Shown: positions 7,800 through 16,446, counted from the first letter of the stretch. The stretch: 64,000 bases of DNA from Ramlibacter rhizophilus (GCF_004681965.1 NZ_SMLL01000007.1:248001-312000), one strand, 5' to 3'. Notes: a model not told the origin generated them from the sequence alone. Numbers and translations: made by a program.

Positions 7800-8626
7800 G
7801 CATGCAGCTGGCTCCCGCCGAGGTCGATGCGCTGCAGGCGGCCGAGCCGCGCGCGCCCTACCTGCGCCTGCAGGGGATCCGCAAGAACTTCGGCGCCGGC
7901 GACAGCCAGACGCTCGCCATCGATGGCGTGGACCTGGACGTGCGCGAGGGAGAGTTCCTGGCCGTGATCGGCCCCTCGGGCTGCGGGAAGTCCACGCTGC
8001 TGCAGATCGCCGCGGGCCTGGCGGCGCCGAGCGAAGGCGTGGTGAGCTTCGAGGGCAATGCAGTGCTCGCGCCACCCCCGGGCATCGTGTACCTCTTCCA
8101 GCAGTACGGCAAGTCACTCTTCCCCTGGCGCACCGTCATCGACAACGTGGCCTTCGCCATCGAGCACCGGCCCGGCATGAACCGCGAGCGCGCGCACGCG
8201 GAGAGCCGTCGCTACCTGCAGATGGTCGGCCTGGGCGACTCCGAGCGCAAATACCCCTGGCAGCTCTCGGGCGGCATGCAGCAGCGCGTGACCATCGCGC
8301 GCGCGCTGGCCGCGCAGCCGCGCGTGCTGCTGCTGGACGAGCCCTTCAGCTCGGTCGATGCGCTGACGCGGCTGGAGCTGCACGCCCTGGTGCTGGAGCT
8401 GTGGCAGCAGCAGCGCTTCACCGCGGTGCTCGTCACGCACGACGTGGACGAGGCCGTGTTCCTCGCCGACCGCGTCGCGGTGCTGTCGCGGCGGCCCTCG
8501 CAGGTGGTGGAAGTGGTGGAGACGGAGTTGCCGCGCCCGCGAGACAACATCGCCACGCGGGAATTGCCGCGCTTCATCGAGCTGCGGCACCACCTGCTGT
8601 CGCAACTGCTGCGGCGCGAGGCATGA
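7796..8626 (+). CDS. NitT/TauT-type ABC transporter ATP-binding protein
   Basis: A 276-residue ATPase of the SsuB/TauB/ThiZ group. Walker A GPSGCGKST, the Q-loop in FQQYGKSLFPW, the signature LSGGMQQR, Walker B VLLLDEPF and the switch His in VTHDVDEAVFLADR are intact. It is coupled to RidA by an ATGA overlap (an alternative ATG 6 bp further in is possible) and to the permease gene behind by another. It should power uptake of the compound degraded by this island, with binding protein 9417-10400 and permeases 8623-9405 and 12025-12795. Confidence 0.92.
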   Translation: MSMQLAPAEVDALQAAEPRAPYLRLQGIRKNFGAGDSQTLAIDGVDLDVREGEFLAVIGPSGCGKSTLLQIAAGLAAPSEGVVSFEGNAVLAPPPGIVYLFQQYGKSLFPWRTVIDNVAFAIEHRPGMNRERAHAESRRYLQMVGLGDSERKYPWQLSGGMQQRVTIARALAAQPRVLLLDEPFSSVDALTRLELHALVLELWQQQRFTAVLVTHDVDEAVFLADRVAVLSRRPSQVVEVVETELPRPRDNIATRELPRFIELRHHLLSQLLRREA

Positions 8627-9405
8627 GCGCCACCGCCTTCTCGCGCCGGCGGCCCGAGCGCTACCTCGGCCTGGCCACCGTGCTCGCGCTGGTGCTGGCG
8701 CTGGAGGGCTGCGTCCGATCGGGTTCGGTCAACGCGGCCATCGTGCCGCCGCCCAGCGTGGTGATCGCGAAGCTCGGGGGCATCCTCACCGGCGGGGACT
8801 TCGCGCAGCCGCTGGCCGAGACCCTGTACCTGCTCTTCGCCTCCTATGCCATCGGCTGCGCCCTGGCCGTCGGGCTGGGCCTGCTGATGGGGCGCTACGC
8901 CTTCGTGCACGGCCTCTTCGAGCCGCTGGTGGAGTTCCTGCGGCCGCTGCCCAAGCCGGCGCTGCTGCCGCCGCTCATCCTGTTCCTGGGACTGGGCGAC
9001 GCCATGAAGATGACGGCAGTCGCCCTGGGCGTTTTCTTCCCGGTCCTGATCAACACTGTGCAGGGCGTGCGCGGCACCGACCCGGTGCTGCTGGACGTGG
9101 CGCGCACCTTCGGCCACAAGCCCACCGCGGCCGTGTTCAAGGTGGTGCTGCCCTCGGCCCTGCCGCTGATCCTGGCCGGCATGCGCGTGAGCCTGGGCCT
9201 GGGCCTGGTGCTGGTGATAGTGGCCGAGATGATGGCGGGCACGGGCGGCATCGGCTTTCTCGTCATCGACATGCAGCGCTCCTTCCGCAGCGCCGACATG
9301 TACGCCTGGATCGTCATCCTCGCCGTCCTCGGCTATGGACTGAACGCGCTCTTCGTGCGCCTGGAGCGCCGCCTCATCCACTGGTCCCTGTCGTCAACCG
9401 ATTGA
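8623..9405 (+). CDS. NitT/TauT-type ABC transporter permease (first of two)
   Basis: A 260-residue inner-membrane permease with about six membrane segments. The EAA-loop contact with the ATPase is in the VLLDVARTFGHKP to VLPSALPLILAGMRVSLG region. Start ATG at 8623 overlaps the ATPase stop. It resembles the second permease at 12025-12795, both in length and in the order of motifs, so the system probably uses a heterodimeric channel, unlike the usual SsuC homodimer. Confidence 0.9.
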   Translation: MSATAFSRRRPERYLGLATVLALVLALEGCVRSGSVNAAIVPPPSVVIAKLGGILTGGDFAQPLAETLYLLFASYAIGCALAVGLGLLMGRYAFVHGLFEPLVEFLRPLPKPALLPPLILFLGLGDAMKMTAVALGVFFPVLINTVQGVRGTDPVLLDVARTFGHKPTAAVFKVVLPSALPLILAGMRVSLGLGLVLVIVAEMMAGTGGIGFLVIDMQRSFRSADMYAWIVILAVLGYGLNALFVRLERRLIHWSLSSTD

Positions 9406-9416
9406 AGGAGAACCCC

Positions 9417-10400
9417 ATGCCTTTCCATGCGCTTTCCCGCCGGGTCTTCGGCCTGGCCACGGCCTTGCTGGTGGCGGCCGGCCTGGCCGCGCCCGCCGTC
9501 GCGCAGCAGACGACCAAGCTGCGCGTGAGCACCATTCCCATCATCGACACGGCGCCGCTGCAGATCGCGCGTGCCAAGGGTTTCTTCGCGCAGGAGGGCC
9601 TGGAGGTGGACACCACGCCGACGGCGGGTGGCGCCGCCGGCCTTCCGGCGCTGGCCGCCGGGCAGGTGCAGATCGCCTTCAGCAACATCATCTCCATCGT
9701 GCTGGGGGCCAAGCAGAACCTGGGCTTCCAGATCGTCGCGGCGGGCAGCGGCACCGGCGGCGAGCCGCCGGACCTGGCGGGCCTCATCGCCAAGAAGGAC
9801 GCCAAGCTCAAGACCGGCAAGGACTTCGAGGGCAAGCGCGTGGCCGTCAACACCCGCAACAACATCATCTGGCTGTACGCGCGCGAATGGGTGCGCGCCA
9901 CCGGCGGTGACCCGGACAAGGTCACCTACCTGGAGGTGCCCTTCCCGCAGATGATCGACGCCGTGCGGGGCGACCGCGTCGATGCCGCCTTCGTGGTGGA
10001 ACCCTTCCTCTCGGCCGGCCTGTCGGCCGACAACATGACCCTGGTGGGCTGGCCCTACAACACGGTGCGAAAGTACATCCCCGTGGGCCAGTACGCCACG
10101 ACCAAGGGGTACCTGGAGCAGAACCCGGTGGTGATCGAGAAGTTCGTGCGCGCCTACAACAAGGGCGTGGACTGGGCCAACGCCAACAAGGGCTCGGAGG
10201 AGTGGTCCAAGATCATCTCGGAGTACACCAAGCTGCCGCCCGAGAAGATCAAGACGCTGAACCTGCCGCCTTTCGAGAAGACCGTCGATCCGGCCGGCGT
10301 CGATGCGGTGGTGGACCTCATGCGCAAGAACAACATGCTCGAGGGCGCCTTCGACAGCAAGGCCCTGCTGTATCGCACGGCGACGCAGCCCCCGCGCTGA
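9417..10400 (+). CDS. NitT/TauT-type ABC transporter periplasmic substrate-binding protein
   Basis: A 327-residue SsuA/TauA-like binding protein. AAGGAG at 9405-9410 supports ATG at 9417. The signal peptide runs to about residue 30 (LLVAAGLAAPAVAQQ). The mature protein starts TKLRVSTIPIIDTAPLQIARAKGFF, the typical first strand and helix of this fold; PQMIDAVRGDRVDAAFVVEPF lies at the hinge. It delivers a small organic ligand, perhaps an aromatic amide or amine in this context, to the two permeases. Confidence 0.9.
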   Translation: MPFHALSRRVFGLATALLVAAGLAAPAVAQQTTKLRVSTIPIIDTAPLQIARAKGFFAQEGLEVDTTPTAGGAAGLPALAAGQVQIAFSNIISIVLGAKQNLGFQIVAAGSGTGGEPPDLAGLIAKKDAKLKTGKDFEGKRVAVNTRNNIIWLYAREWVRATGGDPDKVTYLEVPFPQMIDAVRGDRVDAAFVVEPFLSAGLSADNMTLVGWPYNTVRKYIPVGQYATTKGYLEQNPVVIEKFVRAYNKGVDWANANKGSEEWSKIISEYTKLPPEKIKTLNLPPFEKTVDPAGVDAVVDLMRKNNMLEGAFDSKALLYRTATQPPR

Positions 10401-10415
10401 GACGGGCGAGGCCGC

Positions 10416-12035
10416 ATGCAGATCGAAGCGAAGGCGCGCGTCGTCGAGGGCGACATCGTCACCATGGACCCGGCGCGCCCGCGCGCGCAGGCCCTGGCGG
10501 TGCGCGGCGGCCGCCTCCTGGCGGTGGGCAGCCGCCAGGAGGCGGAAGCCGCCGCGGGCCCAGGCCACGAGCGGCTGCGCTGGGATCGCGGCACGATCGT
10601 GCCGGGCCTGATCGACACCCACAACCACATGCACTGGACCGGAATCCAGTCGCGCCTGGTGGACCTGGCCGGTGCCCGCTCCATCGCGGACATCCAGCGC
10701 AGCGTGCGCGAGTGGGCCGCCCGCCATCCCGAGGCGCCCTGGGTCACCAGCGGCACCGGCTGGCACGTGGCCAACCTCGCCGAGCAGCGCTATCCCACGC
10801 GGCAGGAGCTCGACGCCGCCTGCGCGGAGCGGCCGGTGTACCTGCCGCGCGTGGGCCATGCGGCGGTGGTCAATTCCCGGGCGCTTCAACTGGCCGGCAT
10901 CGGCGCGGGCACGCCCGACCCGGAGGGCGGCAAGATCGAGCGCGACGCGCAGGGCCTGCCCAATGGCGTGCTGCTGGAGCCGCCGGCCTTCGAGCCGGTG
11001 GCGCGCCTGGTGCCGCCGCCCAGCCTGGCCGACCAGGAAGGTGCGCTGCGCGACGTGCAGGCCACCTACCATGCCGCGGGCCTGACCGGCATCGTCGACC
11101 CCGGCGTGACGCCGGAGATCATGGCCGTCTACCAGAACCTCTGGGCGCGCGGCGAGCTCAGCATGCGTTCGGTGATCATGCCGCTGGCCGACTCCAGCCT
11201 GCCGCTGGAGGAGAACCTCGCGCGGCTGCGCAACGCGGGCCTGCGCACCGGCTTCGGCGACGCACGCCTGAAGCTCGGCGGCGTCAAGCTGTTCCTGGAC
11301 GGCGGCGCCTCGCTGGGGACCTCGCTCATGCGCGAGCCCTACCCGGACGAACGCTGCAACTGCGGCATCCAGGTCACCCCCACCGAGACCTTCCGCCAGA
11401 TCGCCTGGCAGTGCGCGCGCCAGGGCTGGTCGCTGGGTGTCCACGTGGTGGGCGGCAAGGCCATCGACATCGCGCTGGACGTCTTCGCGGAGATCGACCG
11501 CGAGATCCCGCTCGCGCCGCTGCGCTTCTGCCTCATCCACGCCTACCTCTGGCCCGAGGCGCGCAACATCCGCGAGGCCCGGCGCATGGGCATCACCGTG
11601 GCCACGCAGTGTTCCATGCAGTACACCTTCGGGCCGCTGCTGGTCAAGCGCTTCGGCACCGCGCTCATGGCCACGGCCACGCCGGTGCGCAGCTGGCTGG
11701 ATGGCGGCGTGGTGGTGGGCGGTGGCTCCGATTCGCCGGTCACGCGCTTCGAACCGCTGCTGGGCCTGTGGCAGGCGCGCACGCGCAGGATCGCAGGCAC
11801 CGACGAGCCCATCGGCAAGCTGCAGGCCGTGAGCGGCGAGGAGGCGCTGGCCATGTACACGCGTGACGCCGCCTACGTGGCTTTTTCCGAGCACGAACGC
11901 GGCATGCTGCGCCCCGGCCTGCTGGCCGACTGGACAGTGCTCTCGGTGGACCCCACGACGTGCGAGGCCGAGGCGCTGGCCGACGCGCAGGTGCTGGCCA
12001 CCGCCGTGGGTGGGGAGCTGGTGCATGGCCGCTGA
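10416..12035 (+). CDS. YtcJ-like amidohydrolase (amidohydrolase_3 family)
   Basis: A 539-residue metal-dependent amidohydrolase. The first metal motif is HNHMHW in GLIDTHNHMHW; a C-terminal GGGSDSPVTRFEPLLG carries the conserved Asp, and FCLIHAYLW and GVHVVGGKAID hold further His ligands. The sequence from GDIVTMDPARPRAQALAVRGG through GTIVPGLIDTH is typical of YtcJ/AepA proteins, whose substrates are mostly unknown (N-substituted amides, formamides). It sits inside the ABC transporter operon between the binding protein and the second permease, so its substrate is probably the imported compound or its first product. Confidence 0.87.
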   Translation: MQIEAKARVVEGDIVTMDPARPRAQALAVRGGRLLAVGSRQEAEAAAGPGHERLRWDRGTIVPGLIDTHNHMHWTGIQSRLVDLAGARSIADIQRSVREWAARHPEAPWVTSGTGWHVANLAEQRYPTRQELDAACAERPVYLPRVGHAAVVNSRALQLAGIGAGTPDPEGGKIERDAQGLPNGVLLEPPAFEPVARLVPPPSLADQEGALRDVQATYHAAGLTGIVDPGVTPEIMAVYQNLWARGELSMRSVIMPLADSSLPLEENLARLRNAGLRTGFGDARLKLGGVKLFLDGGASLGTSLMREPYPDERCNCGIQVTPTETFRQIAWQCARQGWSLGVHVVGGKAIDIALDVFAEIDREIPLAPLRFCLIHAYLWPEARNIREARRMGITVATQCSMQYTFGPLLVKRFGTALMATATPVRSWLDGGVVVGGGSDSPVTRFEPLLGLWQARTRRIAGTDEPIGKLQAVSGEEALAMYTRDAAYVAFSEHERGMLRPGLLADWTVLSVDPTTCEAEALADAQVLATAVGGELVHGR

Positions 12036-12795
12036 AGGACGCGTGCGCTCGCAGCGCGTGTGGGGCTTCGTGCTCATCGCCGCACTGCTGGTGCTGTGGG
12101 AAGTCTCCGCACGCACCTGGGTCAGCAGCAACAACTGGCCGCCGATCTCCCGCATCGTCGTGGCGGGCGCGCAGGCGCTGGCCGCCGGCGAGCTGCCGCA
12201 GGTCTTCGGCTCCAGCCTGTGGCGCATGCTCGCTGGCTACGCGGCTGGTGCCGGGCTGGGTGTGCTGGTGGGCGTTCTCATGGGGCGCTTCCGCCTGGTC
12301 AACGCCGCGCTGGACACGCTGGTGGAACTGGTGCGGCCCATCCCCATTCCGGCCATCGTGCCGCCGCTCATCCTGCTGCTGGGCATCGACGCGACCATGA
12401 AGATCTTCATCGTCGCCTTCGCCAGCTTCTTCCCGGTGCTGGTCAACACGATCGCCGGCGTTCGTTCGGTGGACCGTGTGTCGCTGGACGTGGCCCGCAC
12501 CTTCCACGTCTCCCCGGCGCGAACGCTCTGGCGCGTGGTGCTGCCGGCCAGCATGCCCTTCATCATGGTCGGCCTGCGCACCAGCCTGGCGCTGGCGCTG
12601 ATCGTCACCGTGATCGCGGAGATGATCGCCGGCTCCGAAGGCATCGGCTACTACCTCATGACCATGCAGTACGCCATGCGTTCGGGCGAGATGTACGCCG
12701 CCATCCTGCTGCTGGCGCTGATGGGCTATCTCCTGAACCTGTGCATGCTGGGCGTGGAGCGGCGCGTGCTGCACTGGTTCCAGCGCGGGAGCTAA
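12025..12795 (+). CDS. NitT/TauT-type ABC transporter permease (second of two)
   Basis: A 256-residue inner-membrane permease. The ATG at 12025 lies 11 bp inside the end of the amidohydrolase gene. About six hydrophobic helices; the cytoplasmic coupling loop is in VSLDVARTFHVSPARTLWRVVLPAS. Closely resembles permease 8623-9405 (shared PPLILLLG, FFPVLVNT, VIAEMIAGSEGIGY patterns), so the pair probably arose by duplication and together form the channel for the ATPase at 7796-8626. Confidence 0.9.
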   Translation: MAAEGRVRSQRVWGFVLIAALLVLWEVSARTWVSSNNWPPISRIVVAGAQALAAGELPQVFGSSLWRMLAGYAAGAGLGVLVGVLMGRFRLVNAALDTLVELVRPIPIPAIVPPLILLLGIDATMKIFIVAFASFFPVLVNTIAGVRSVDRVSLDVARTFHVSPARTLWRVVLPASMPFIMVGLRTSLALALIVTVIAEMIAGSEGIGYYLMTMQYAMRSGEMYAAILLLALMGYLLNLCMLGVERRVLHWFQRGS

Positions 12796-12796
12796 G

Positions 12797-12957
12797 AGAA
12801 GCTGTGAACGAATTCGCCACATCCGCCTCGGCCTCCAGAAAGCGCCCCCTCGGCGTTGCAAATGCTCGCCATAGCCCGAGCTATGCCTGCGCTTTGCGCC
12901 TTGATGGGCCACTTTCTGGCGGCCGCTTCGGACGCGCCGAATCCATTCACAGCTTCT
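12797..12957. repeat. 161-bp imperfect palindrome (intergenic palindromic/MITE-like element)
   Basis: The ends are perfect 12-bp inverted repeats: AGAAGCTGTGAA (12797-12808) and TTCACAGCTTCT (12946-12957). Symmetry continues inward with mismatches, for example CCAGAAAG against CTTTCTGG, and meets near 12877 in CATAGCCCGAGCTATG. The whole element fills the gap between the second permease and the lactamase-fold gene. In RNA it would form one long hairpin that could end or stabilise the upstream transcript. It encodes nothing obvious. Confidence 0.7.
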
Positions 12958-12961
12958 GACC

Positions 12962-13867
12962 ATGTCCAAGAACCTCAGCTGGAAGATCGGCGATGCGACC
13001 GTCACCCGCATCGAGGAGCAGCTCGGCCCCGGCAGCTTCTCGCCCGACCAGTACTTCATCGGCTTCGAGCCGCAGCTGCTGGACCGGCACCTGTCCTGGC
13101 TGGCGCCGAACCACTACCTGCCCGGGACCAACGAGCTGGTCACCAGCGTGCATTCCTGGCTGGTGCGCACCCGCCATCACACCATCCTGGTGGACGCCTG
13201 CTCGGGCAACCACAAGGACCGCCACTGGTGGCCCCGCTTCCACCAGCTGCAGACGCCCTACCTGGAGCGCCTGGCCGCCGCGGGCGTGGCGCCGGAACAG
13301 GTGGACATGGTCATGTGCACGCACCTGCACGCCGACCACATCGGCTGGAACACGCAGCTCAAGGATGGCCGCTGGGTGCCGACCTTCCCGAATGCGCGCT
13401 ACCTCTTCTCGCGCAAGGAGTGCGAGCACTGGGACCCCGAGCGCAACCCGGCCGGCGCCGACGACCCGCATCGGCGCATCGCCTACCAGGACAGCGTCCT
13501 GCCGGTCATCGAGGCGGGCCTGGCCGAGCTCGTCTCGGGCCCGCATGTCATCGACGACGAGCTGCTGATCGAGGACGCGCCGGGCCACACGCCCGGGCAC
13601 ATCCTGCTGAAGCTGCGGCACCCCTCGGGTGGTGGCGTCTTCTGCGGCGACGTGATCCACCATCCGCTGCAGGTCTATGCGCCGCACTGGGTGATGCGCT
13701 TCTGCGAGGACCACGAGCAGTCCCGGGCCACGCGCCGCCGCGTGCTGGAGCACTGCGCGGACACGGGCGCGCTGCTGCTGCCCACGCACTTCGGTGCGCC
13801 GCACGTGGCGGCGATCCGCAGGACCGCGGAGGCGTTCGAGGCGCGGTGGGTGGCGCCCGGGGATTGA
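12962..13867 (+). CDS. Metallo-beta-lactamase-fold hydrolase
   Basis: A 301-residue MBL-fold protein. Metal-binding residues are in THLHADHIGW, the later His in APGHTPGH and FCGDVIHH, and PTHFG near the end. The arrangement is that of the AHL-lactonase/N-acyl hydrolase-like branch, which includes lactonases and amidases of degradation pathways such as 4-pyridoxolactonase-like enzymes. Same direction as the ABC operon, but separated by the long palindrome, so it may be less expressed or have its own promoter. Substrate unknown; a lactone or cyclic amide intermediate would fit. Confidence 0.85.
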   Translation: MSKNLSWKIGDATVTRIEEQLGPGSFSPDQYFIGFEPQLLDRHLSWLAPNHYLPGTNELVTSVHSWLVRTRHHTILVDACSGNHKDRHWWPRFHQLQTPYLERLAAAGVAPEQVDMVMCTHLHADHIGWNTQLKDGRWVPTFPNARYLFSRKECEHWDPERNPAGADDPHRRIAYQDSVLPVIEAGLAELVSGPHVIDDELLIEDAPGHTPGHILLKLRHPSGGGVFCGDVIHHPLQVYAPHWVMRFCEDHEQSRATRRRVLEHCADTGALLLPTHFGAPHVAAIRRTAEAFEARWVAPGD

Positions 13868-13879
13868 AAGGGATTTCCT

Positions 13880-13980
13880 CCTTCCCCCTTTGGGGGAAGG
13901 CTGGGATGGGGGCCCGCGTGAAAGACCCTTGTCGGGGCGCGCGGCCCCCACCCCTGCCCTCCCCCAGAGGGGGAGGGGGG
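13880..13980 (+). repeat. GC-rich intergenic repeat, copy 1
   Basis: A roughly 100-bp element with stem-like ends, CTTCCCCCTTTGGGGGAAGG at one side and CCCTCCCCCAGAGGGGGAGG at the other, joined by CTGGGATGGGGGC, a variable middle and GCCCCCACCCCTG. The same layout is found inverted at 29324-29432, and a degenerate half at about 32925-32965. It lies between convergent genes and could act as a terminator. Confidence 0.7.
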
Positions 13981-15186
13981 TCATCCCCCTGACGCGACCC
14001 GACGTATCTCCTCCAGCAACTCCCGCGCCCCCGGCGACGCGTGCTCCGGCGCGCGCCGCAGCACGCCGATCGGCCGCTCGGTACCGGGCAGGGCCACCGG
14101 CAGGGTCACCAGCGCGCCGGCCTGCAGCTCGTGCAGGAACAGCTGGCGCGAGGCGGCGGTGAGCATGTCGGTTTCCAGCAGCAGGCCGCGGATCACCGAG
14201 ATGTCCGAGGACTCCACCGCCACCCGCGGCGATCCCAGCCCCGCGTCGGCAAAGCACGCATCGAGCGCGGTGCGCGAGGGCGTCCCCGACGGCGGCAGCA
14301 CCCAGGGCACGGCGAGCAGGTCCGCGAGGGTGAGCGCGTCGCGCCCGGCCAGGGGGTGGTCGCTGCGGGCGAGCGGCTCCATGGCGAGCTCGGCGAGCTG
14401 CTCCAGCATCAGCCCGTGCCCGGGCGGCTCGGCCGGCAGCGCGCCCACCAGGAAATCCACGTCGCCCAGGGCGAGCGCGGAGACCAGGCCGTCCAGCGGG
14501 CCTTCCACCGTGCGCACGTGAAGGCGCGGATGCCGCGCGAGCACGCGGCCGATGGCGGCGGGCAGCACGTAGGGCCGGCTGAAGGGCAGGGCGCCGATCA
14601 CCACCTGGCCTTCGACCACGCCGCGCAGCGCCGAGATCTCGTCGGCCGCGAGGCGCAGCTGCGCGAGCGCGCGCTTGAGATGCACGACCAGCAGCTCGCC
14701 GGACTCGGTGAGCGCCACGCCGGCATGCGTGCGGTCGAACAGCGGCACCCCGGCGGCCGCCTCCATCTCGTGCAGCGCCATGCTGGCAGCCGGTTGTGTC
14801 ACTCCCACGAGCGCAGCCGCCGACGCGATGGGGCGCCGCGCCGTGAAGGCGAAGAGCAAGGCCAGGCGCCGCTCGTGGACGCCCAGGGAGAAGAAGGGGG
14901 CATGGCGGATGCGGCCGGCCAGGCCCGGGTGCCTTCGGCACAGGGCCTCGCAGGCCGCCTCCAGTTGCGCGAAGGCGGCCTCGGCGTGGTGCAGCAGCAA
15001 GCGCCCGGCGGGGGTGGGCAGCCACCGCCCGGGATGGCGTTCGAACAGGGGCGCGCCCAGCGCCGCTTCCAGCTCCTGCACCGAACGCGAGACGGCCGAA
15101 GGCGCGCGGTGCAAGGCTTGCGCCGCGCGGGCGATGCTGCCCTCGCGGGCCACGCAGAGGAAGGGGCGGATGTGTTTGGTGTGCAC
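13981..15186 (-). CDS. LysR-type regulator with two tandem helix-turn-helix domains
   Basis: A 401-residue protein, about 100 residues longer than standard LysR regulators. Residues about 5-65 form a first winged helix (FLCVAREGSIARAAQALHR, then SAVSRSVQELEAALGAPLFER). A second complete one follows at about 105-165 (LFAFTARRPIASAAALVG, then QPAASMALHEMEAAAGVPLFDR). The C-terminal effector domain begins around VEGQVVIGALPFSRP. Start is GTG at 15186 with no clear ribosome site; the gene follows the RutB-like gene by 34 bp, so it may be read from the same operon. It probably controls the 3-hydroxyanthranilate operon, using aromatic inducers. Confidence 0.85.
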   Translation of the reverse strand: MHTKHIRPFLCVAREGSIARAAQALHRAPSAVSRSVQELEAALGAPLFERHPGRWLPTPAGRLLLHHAEAAFAQLEAACEALCRRHPGLAGRIRHAPFFSLGVHERRLALLFAFTARRPIASAAALVGVTQPAASMALHEMEAAAGVPLFDRTHAGVALTESGELLVVHLKRALAQLRLAADEISALRGVVEGQVVIGALPFSRPYVLPAAIGRVLARHPRLHVRTVEGPLDGLVSALALGDVDFLVGALPAEPPGHGLMLEQLAELAMEPLARSDHPLAGRDALTLADLLAVPWVLPPSGTPSRTALDACFADAGLGSPRVAVESSDISVIRGLLLETDMLTAASRQLFLHELQAGALVTLPVALPGTERPIGVLRRAPEHASPGARELLEEIRRVASGG

Positions 15187-15220
15187 GGTCCGGACGGCGG
15201 CGCGCCCGGGGCCGCGCGCT

Positions 15221-15880
15221 TCAGGCGGCGGCCGGGTGGACGCCGAGCAAGCGTATCAGCTCGGGCGAATCGACCACCGCGCCGAAGTTCACCCGCACCG
15301 TGGCCAGCGTGCCTTCATGCCCGGCGCGGTTGCCGCTGCCCACGCAGTCCTGCGCGAGCACCACGTGGTAGCCCAGGAAGAAGCCGTGCCGCAGGGTGGA
15401 GTCCACGCACACGTTGGTGGCCACGCCGCACAGCACCAGCGTGCGGATGCCGCGCGCCTGGAGCTGGGCATGCAGTTCGGTGTCGTGGAAGCCGCTGAAG
15501 GTGTGTTTGGTGATCACCAGGTCGGCGGGCTCGGGCCGGATGCGGAACCAGTCGGCGCCCCAGCTGCCTTCCAGGCACAGCCCTTCCTGCTCCTTGCGCT
15601 GAACGATGTGGGCTGGCGCGAGGTAACGGAAGTCGTAGAGCGAGCGCAGCCAGGCCACCGTGGCGCCGCCCTCGCGCGCCGCCGCGGCGAGGCGCTCGAT
15701 GCGCTGCGCGATGCGCGCGTTCTCCTCGGCCTCGATGGTGTGCCGCCCGCTGGCCGCGCGCGCGCGGGCGAGAAAACCGTCCGCGTCGCAGAAGTCGTTC
15801 TGCATGTCCACGACCAGCAGCGCCGTGTGCGCCGGCCGCAGCTGCGCTTCGAGCGTGCGCAGCAGGGTGTCCGCCGGCAT
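15221..15880 (-). CDS. Isochorismatase-fold cysteine hydrolase (RutB-like), second copy
   Basis: A 219-residue C-N hydrolase with the catalytic triad Asp (LLVVDMQNDF), Lys (VITKHTFSGF) and Cys (GVATNVCVDST). The pattern is closest to RutB-type ureidoacrylate amidohydrolases. Start and the stop of the dioxygenase gene share one base (TGATG), so the two are coupled. In an operon with an amidase and a 3-hydroxyanthranilate dioxygenase it likely removes an amide or carbamoyl nitrogen from a ring-cleavage product. It resembles the enzyme at 2095-2772 closely in motif context. Confidence 0.85.
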   Translation of the reverse strand: MPADTLLRTLEAQLRPAHTALLVVDMQNDFCDADGFLARARAASGRHTIEAEENARIAQRIERLAAAAREGGATVAWLRSLYDFRYLAPAHIVQRKEQEGLCLEGSWGADWFRIRPEPADLVITKHTFSGFHDTELHAQLQARGIRTLVLCGVATNVCVDSTLRHGFFLGYHVVLAQDCVGSGNRAGHEGTLATVRVNFGAVVDSPELIRLLGVHPAAA

Positions 15881-16422
15881 CACTTGTCGGGCATGACCGT
15901 GCCGCACTGCTTGCAGGTGCGAGCGTCCATGTTGCTCCAGAAGCGGTCGTAGGCGCGCGAGACGGGGTCGGCGCCGTAGTCGGCCACCACGAAGGTCTCC
16001 TCGTGCAGGAAGTGGTCGCAGGACGGGCAGAACCAGTGGAAGCGGTCCACCTCGCCGGGGCGGCGCTTGCGCTCGATCACCAGCTGGAAGGCCTCGGGGC
16101 CGAAGCGCGGCGAGTGGGGCACCAGCGGCGGCTGGTACAGGCAGCTGCCCTCGGGGACGTGGGAGATGTGCACCTTGTTCTCGGCATCGCGCCAGTGCAG
16201 GTGCAGGTCGCCCTTGAGCGAGTACTGCATCTCGAAGCTGGGATTCAGGTGGAACTCGCTGCGGTACTCGCGGCCGCGCGCGATGAAGGCCAGGCAATCG
16301 TCTTCCTGCCACAGCGGGTAGGTGCGGCGCTTGTCGGTCTTGCTCAGCATGTCCATGACTTCCTGGAAGTCGATCTGCGGCATGCGCTGCTGGAGGGTGG
16401 GAAAGAGCACGTTCATGTTCAT
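15880..16422 (-). CDS. nbaC: 3-hydroxyanthranilate 3,4-dioxygenase
   Basis: A 180-residue cupin dioxygenase that opens the ring of 3-hydroxyanthranilate to 2-amino-3-carboxymuconate semialdehyde. Iron ligands His58 (EFHLN), Glu64 (PSFEMQY) and His103 (VPHSP) and substrate-binding Arg54 match the spacing of the characterised bacterial enzyme. The C-terminal rubredoxin-like iron site is complete: Cys132, Cys135 (FCPSCDH), Cys170 and Cys173 (CKQCG). The second gene of an operon starting with an amidase. The next classical enzyme, 2-amino-3-carboxymuconate semialdehyde decarboxylase, is not seen nearby in this window. Confidence 0.92.
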   Translation of the reverse strand: MNMNVLFPTLQQRMPQIDFQEVMDMLSKTDKRRTYPLWQEDDCLAFIARGREYRSEFHLNPSFEMQYSLKGDLHLHWRDAENKVHISHVPEGSCLYQPPLVPHSPRFGPEAFQLVIERKRRPGEVDRFHWFCPSCDHFLHEETFVVADYGADPVSRAYDRFWSNMDARTCKQCGTVMPDK

Positions 16423-16446
16423 GGGGTTGTCCTTGTCCAGGAAAGT

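Noticed and set aside
9333..12227. 964-codon minus-strand open frame
   Set aside because: Lies opposite the binding protein, amidohydrolase and permease genes, all with clear conserved motifs on the plus strand; composition is that of an antisense shadow.
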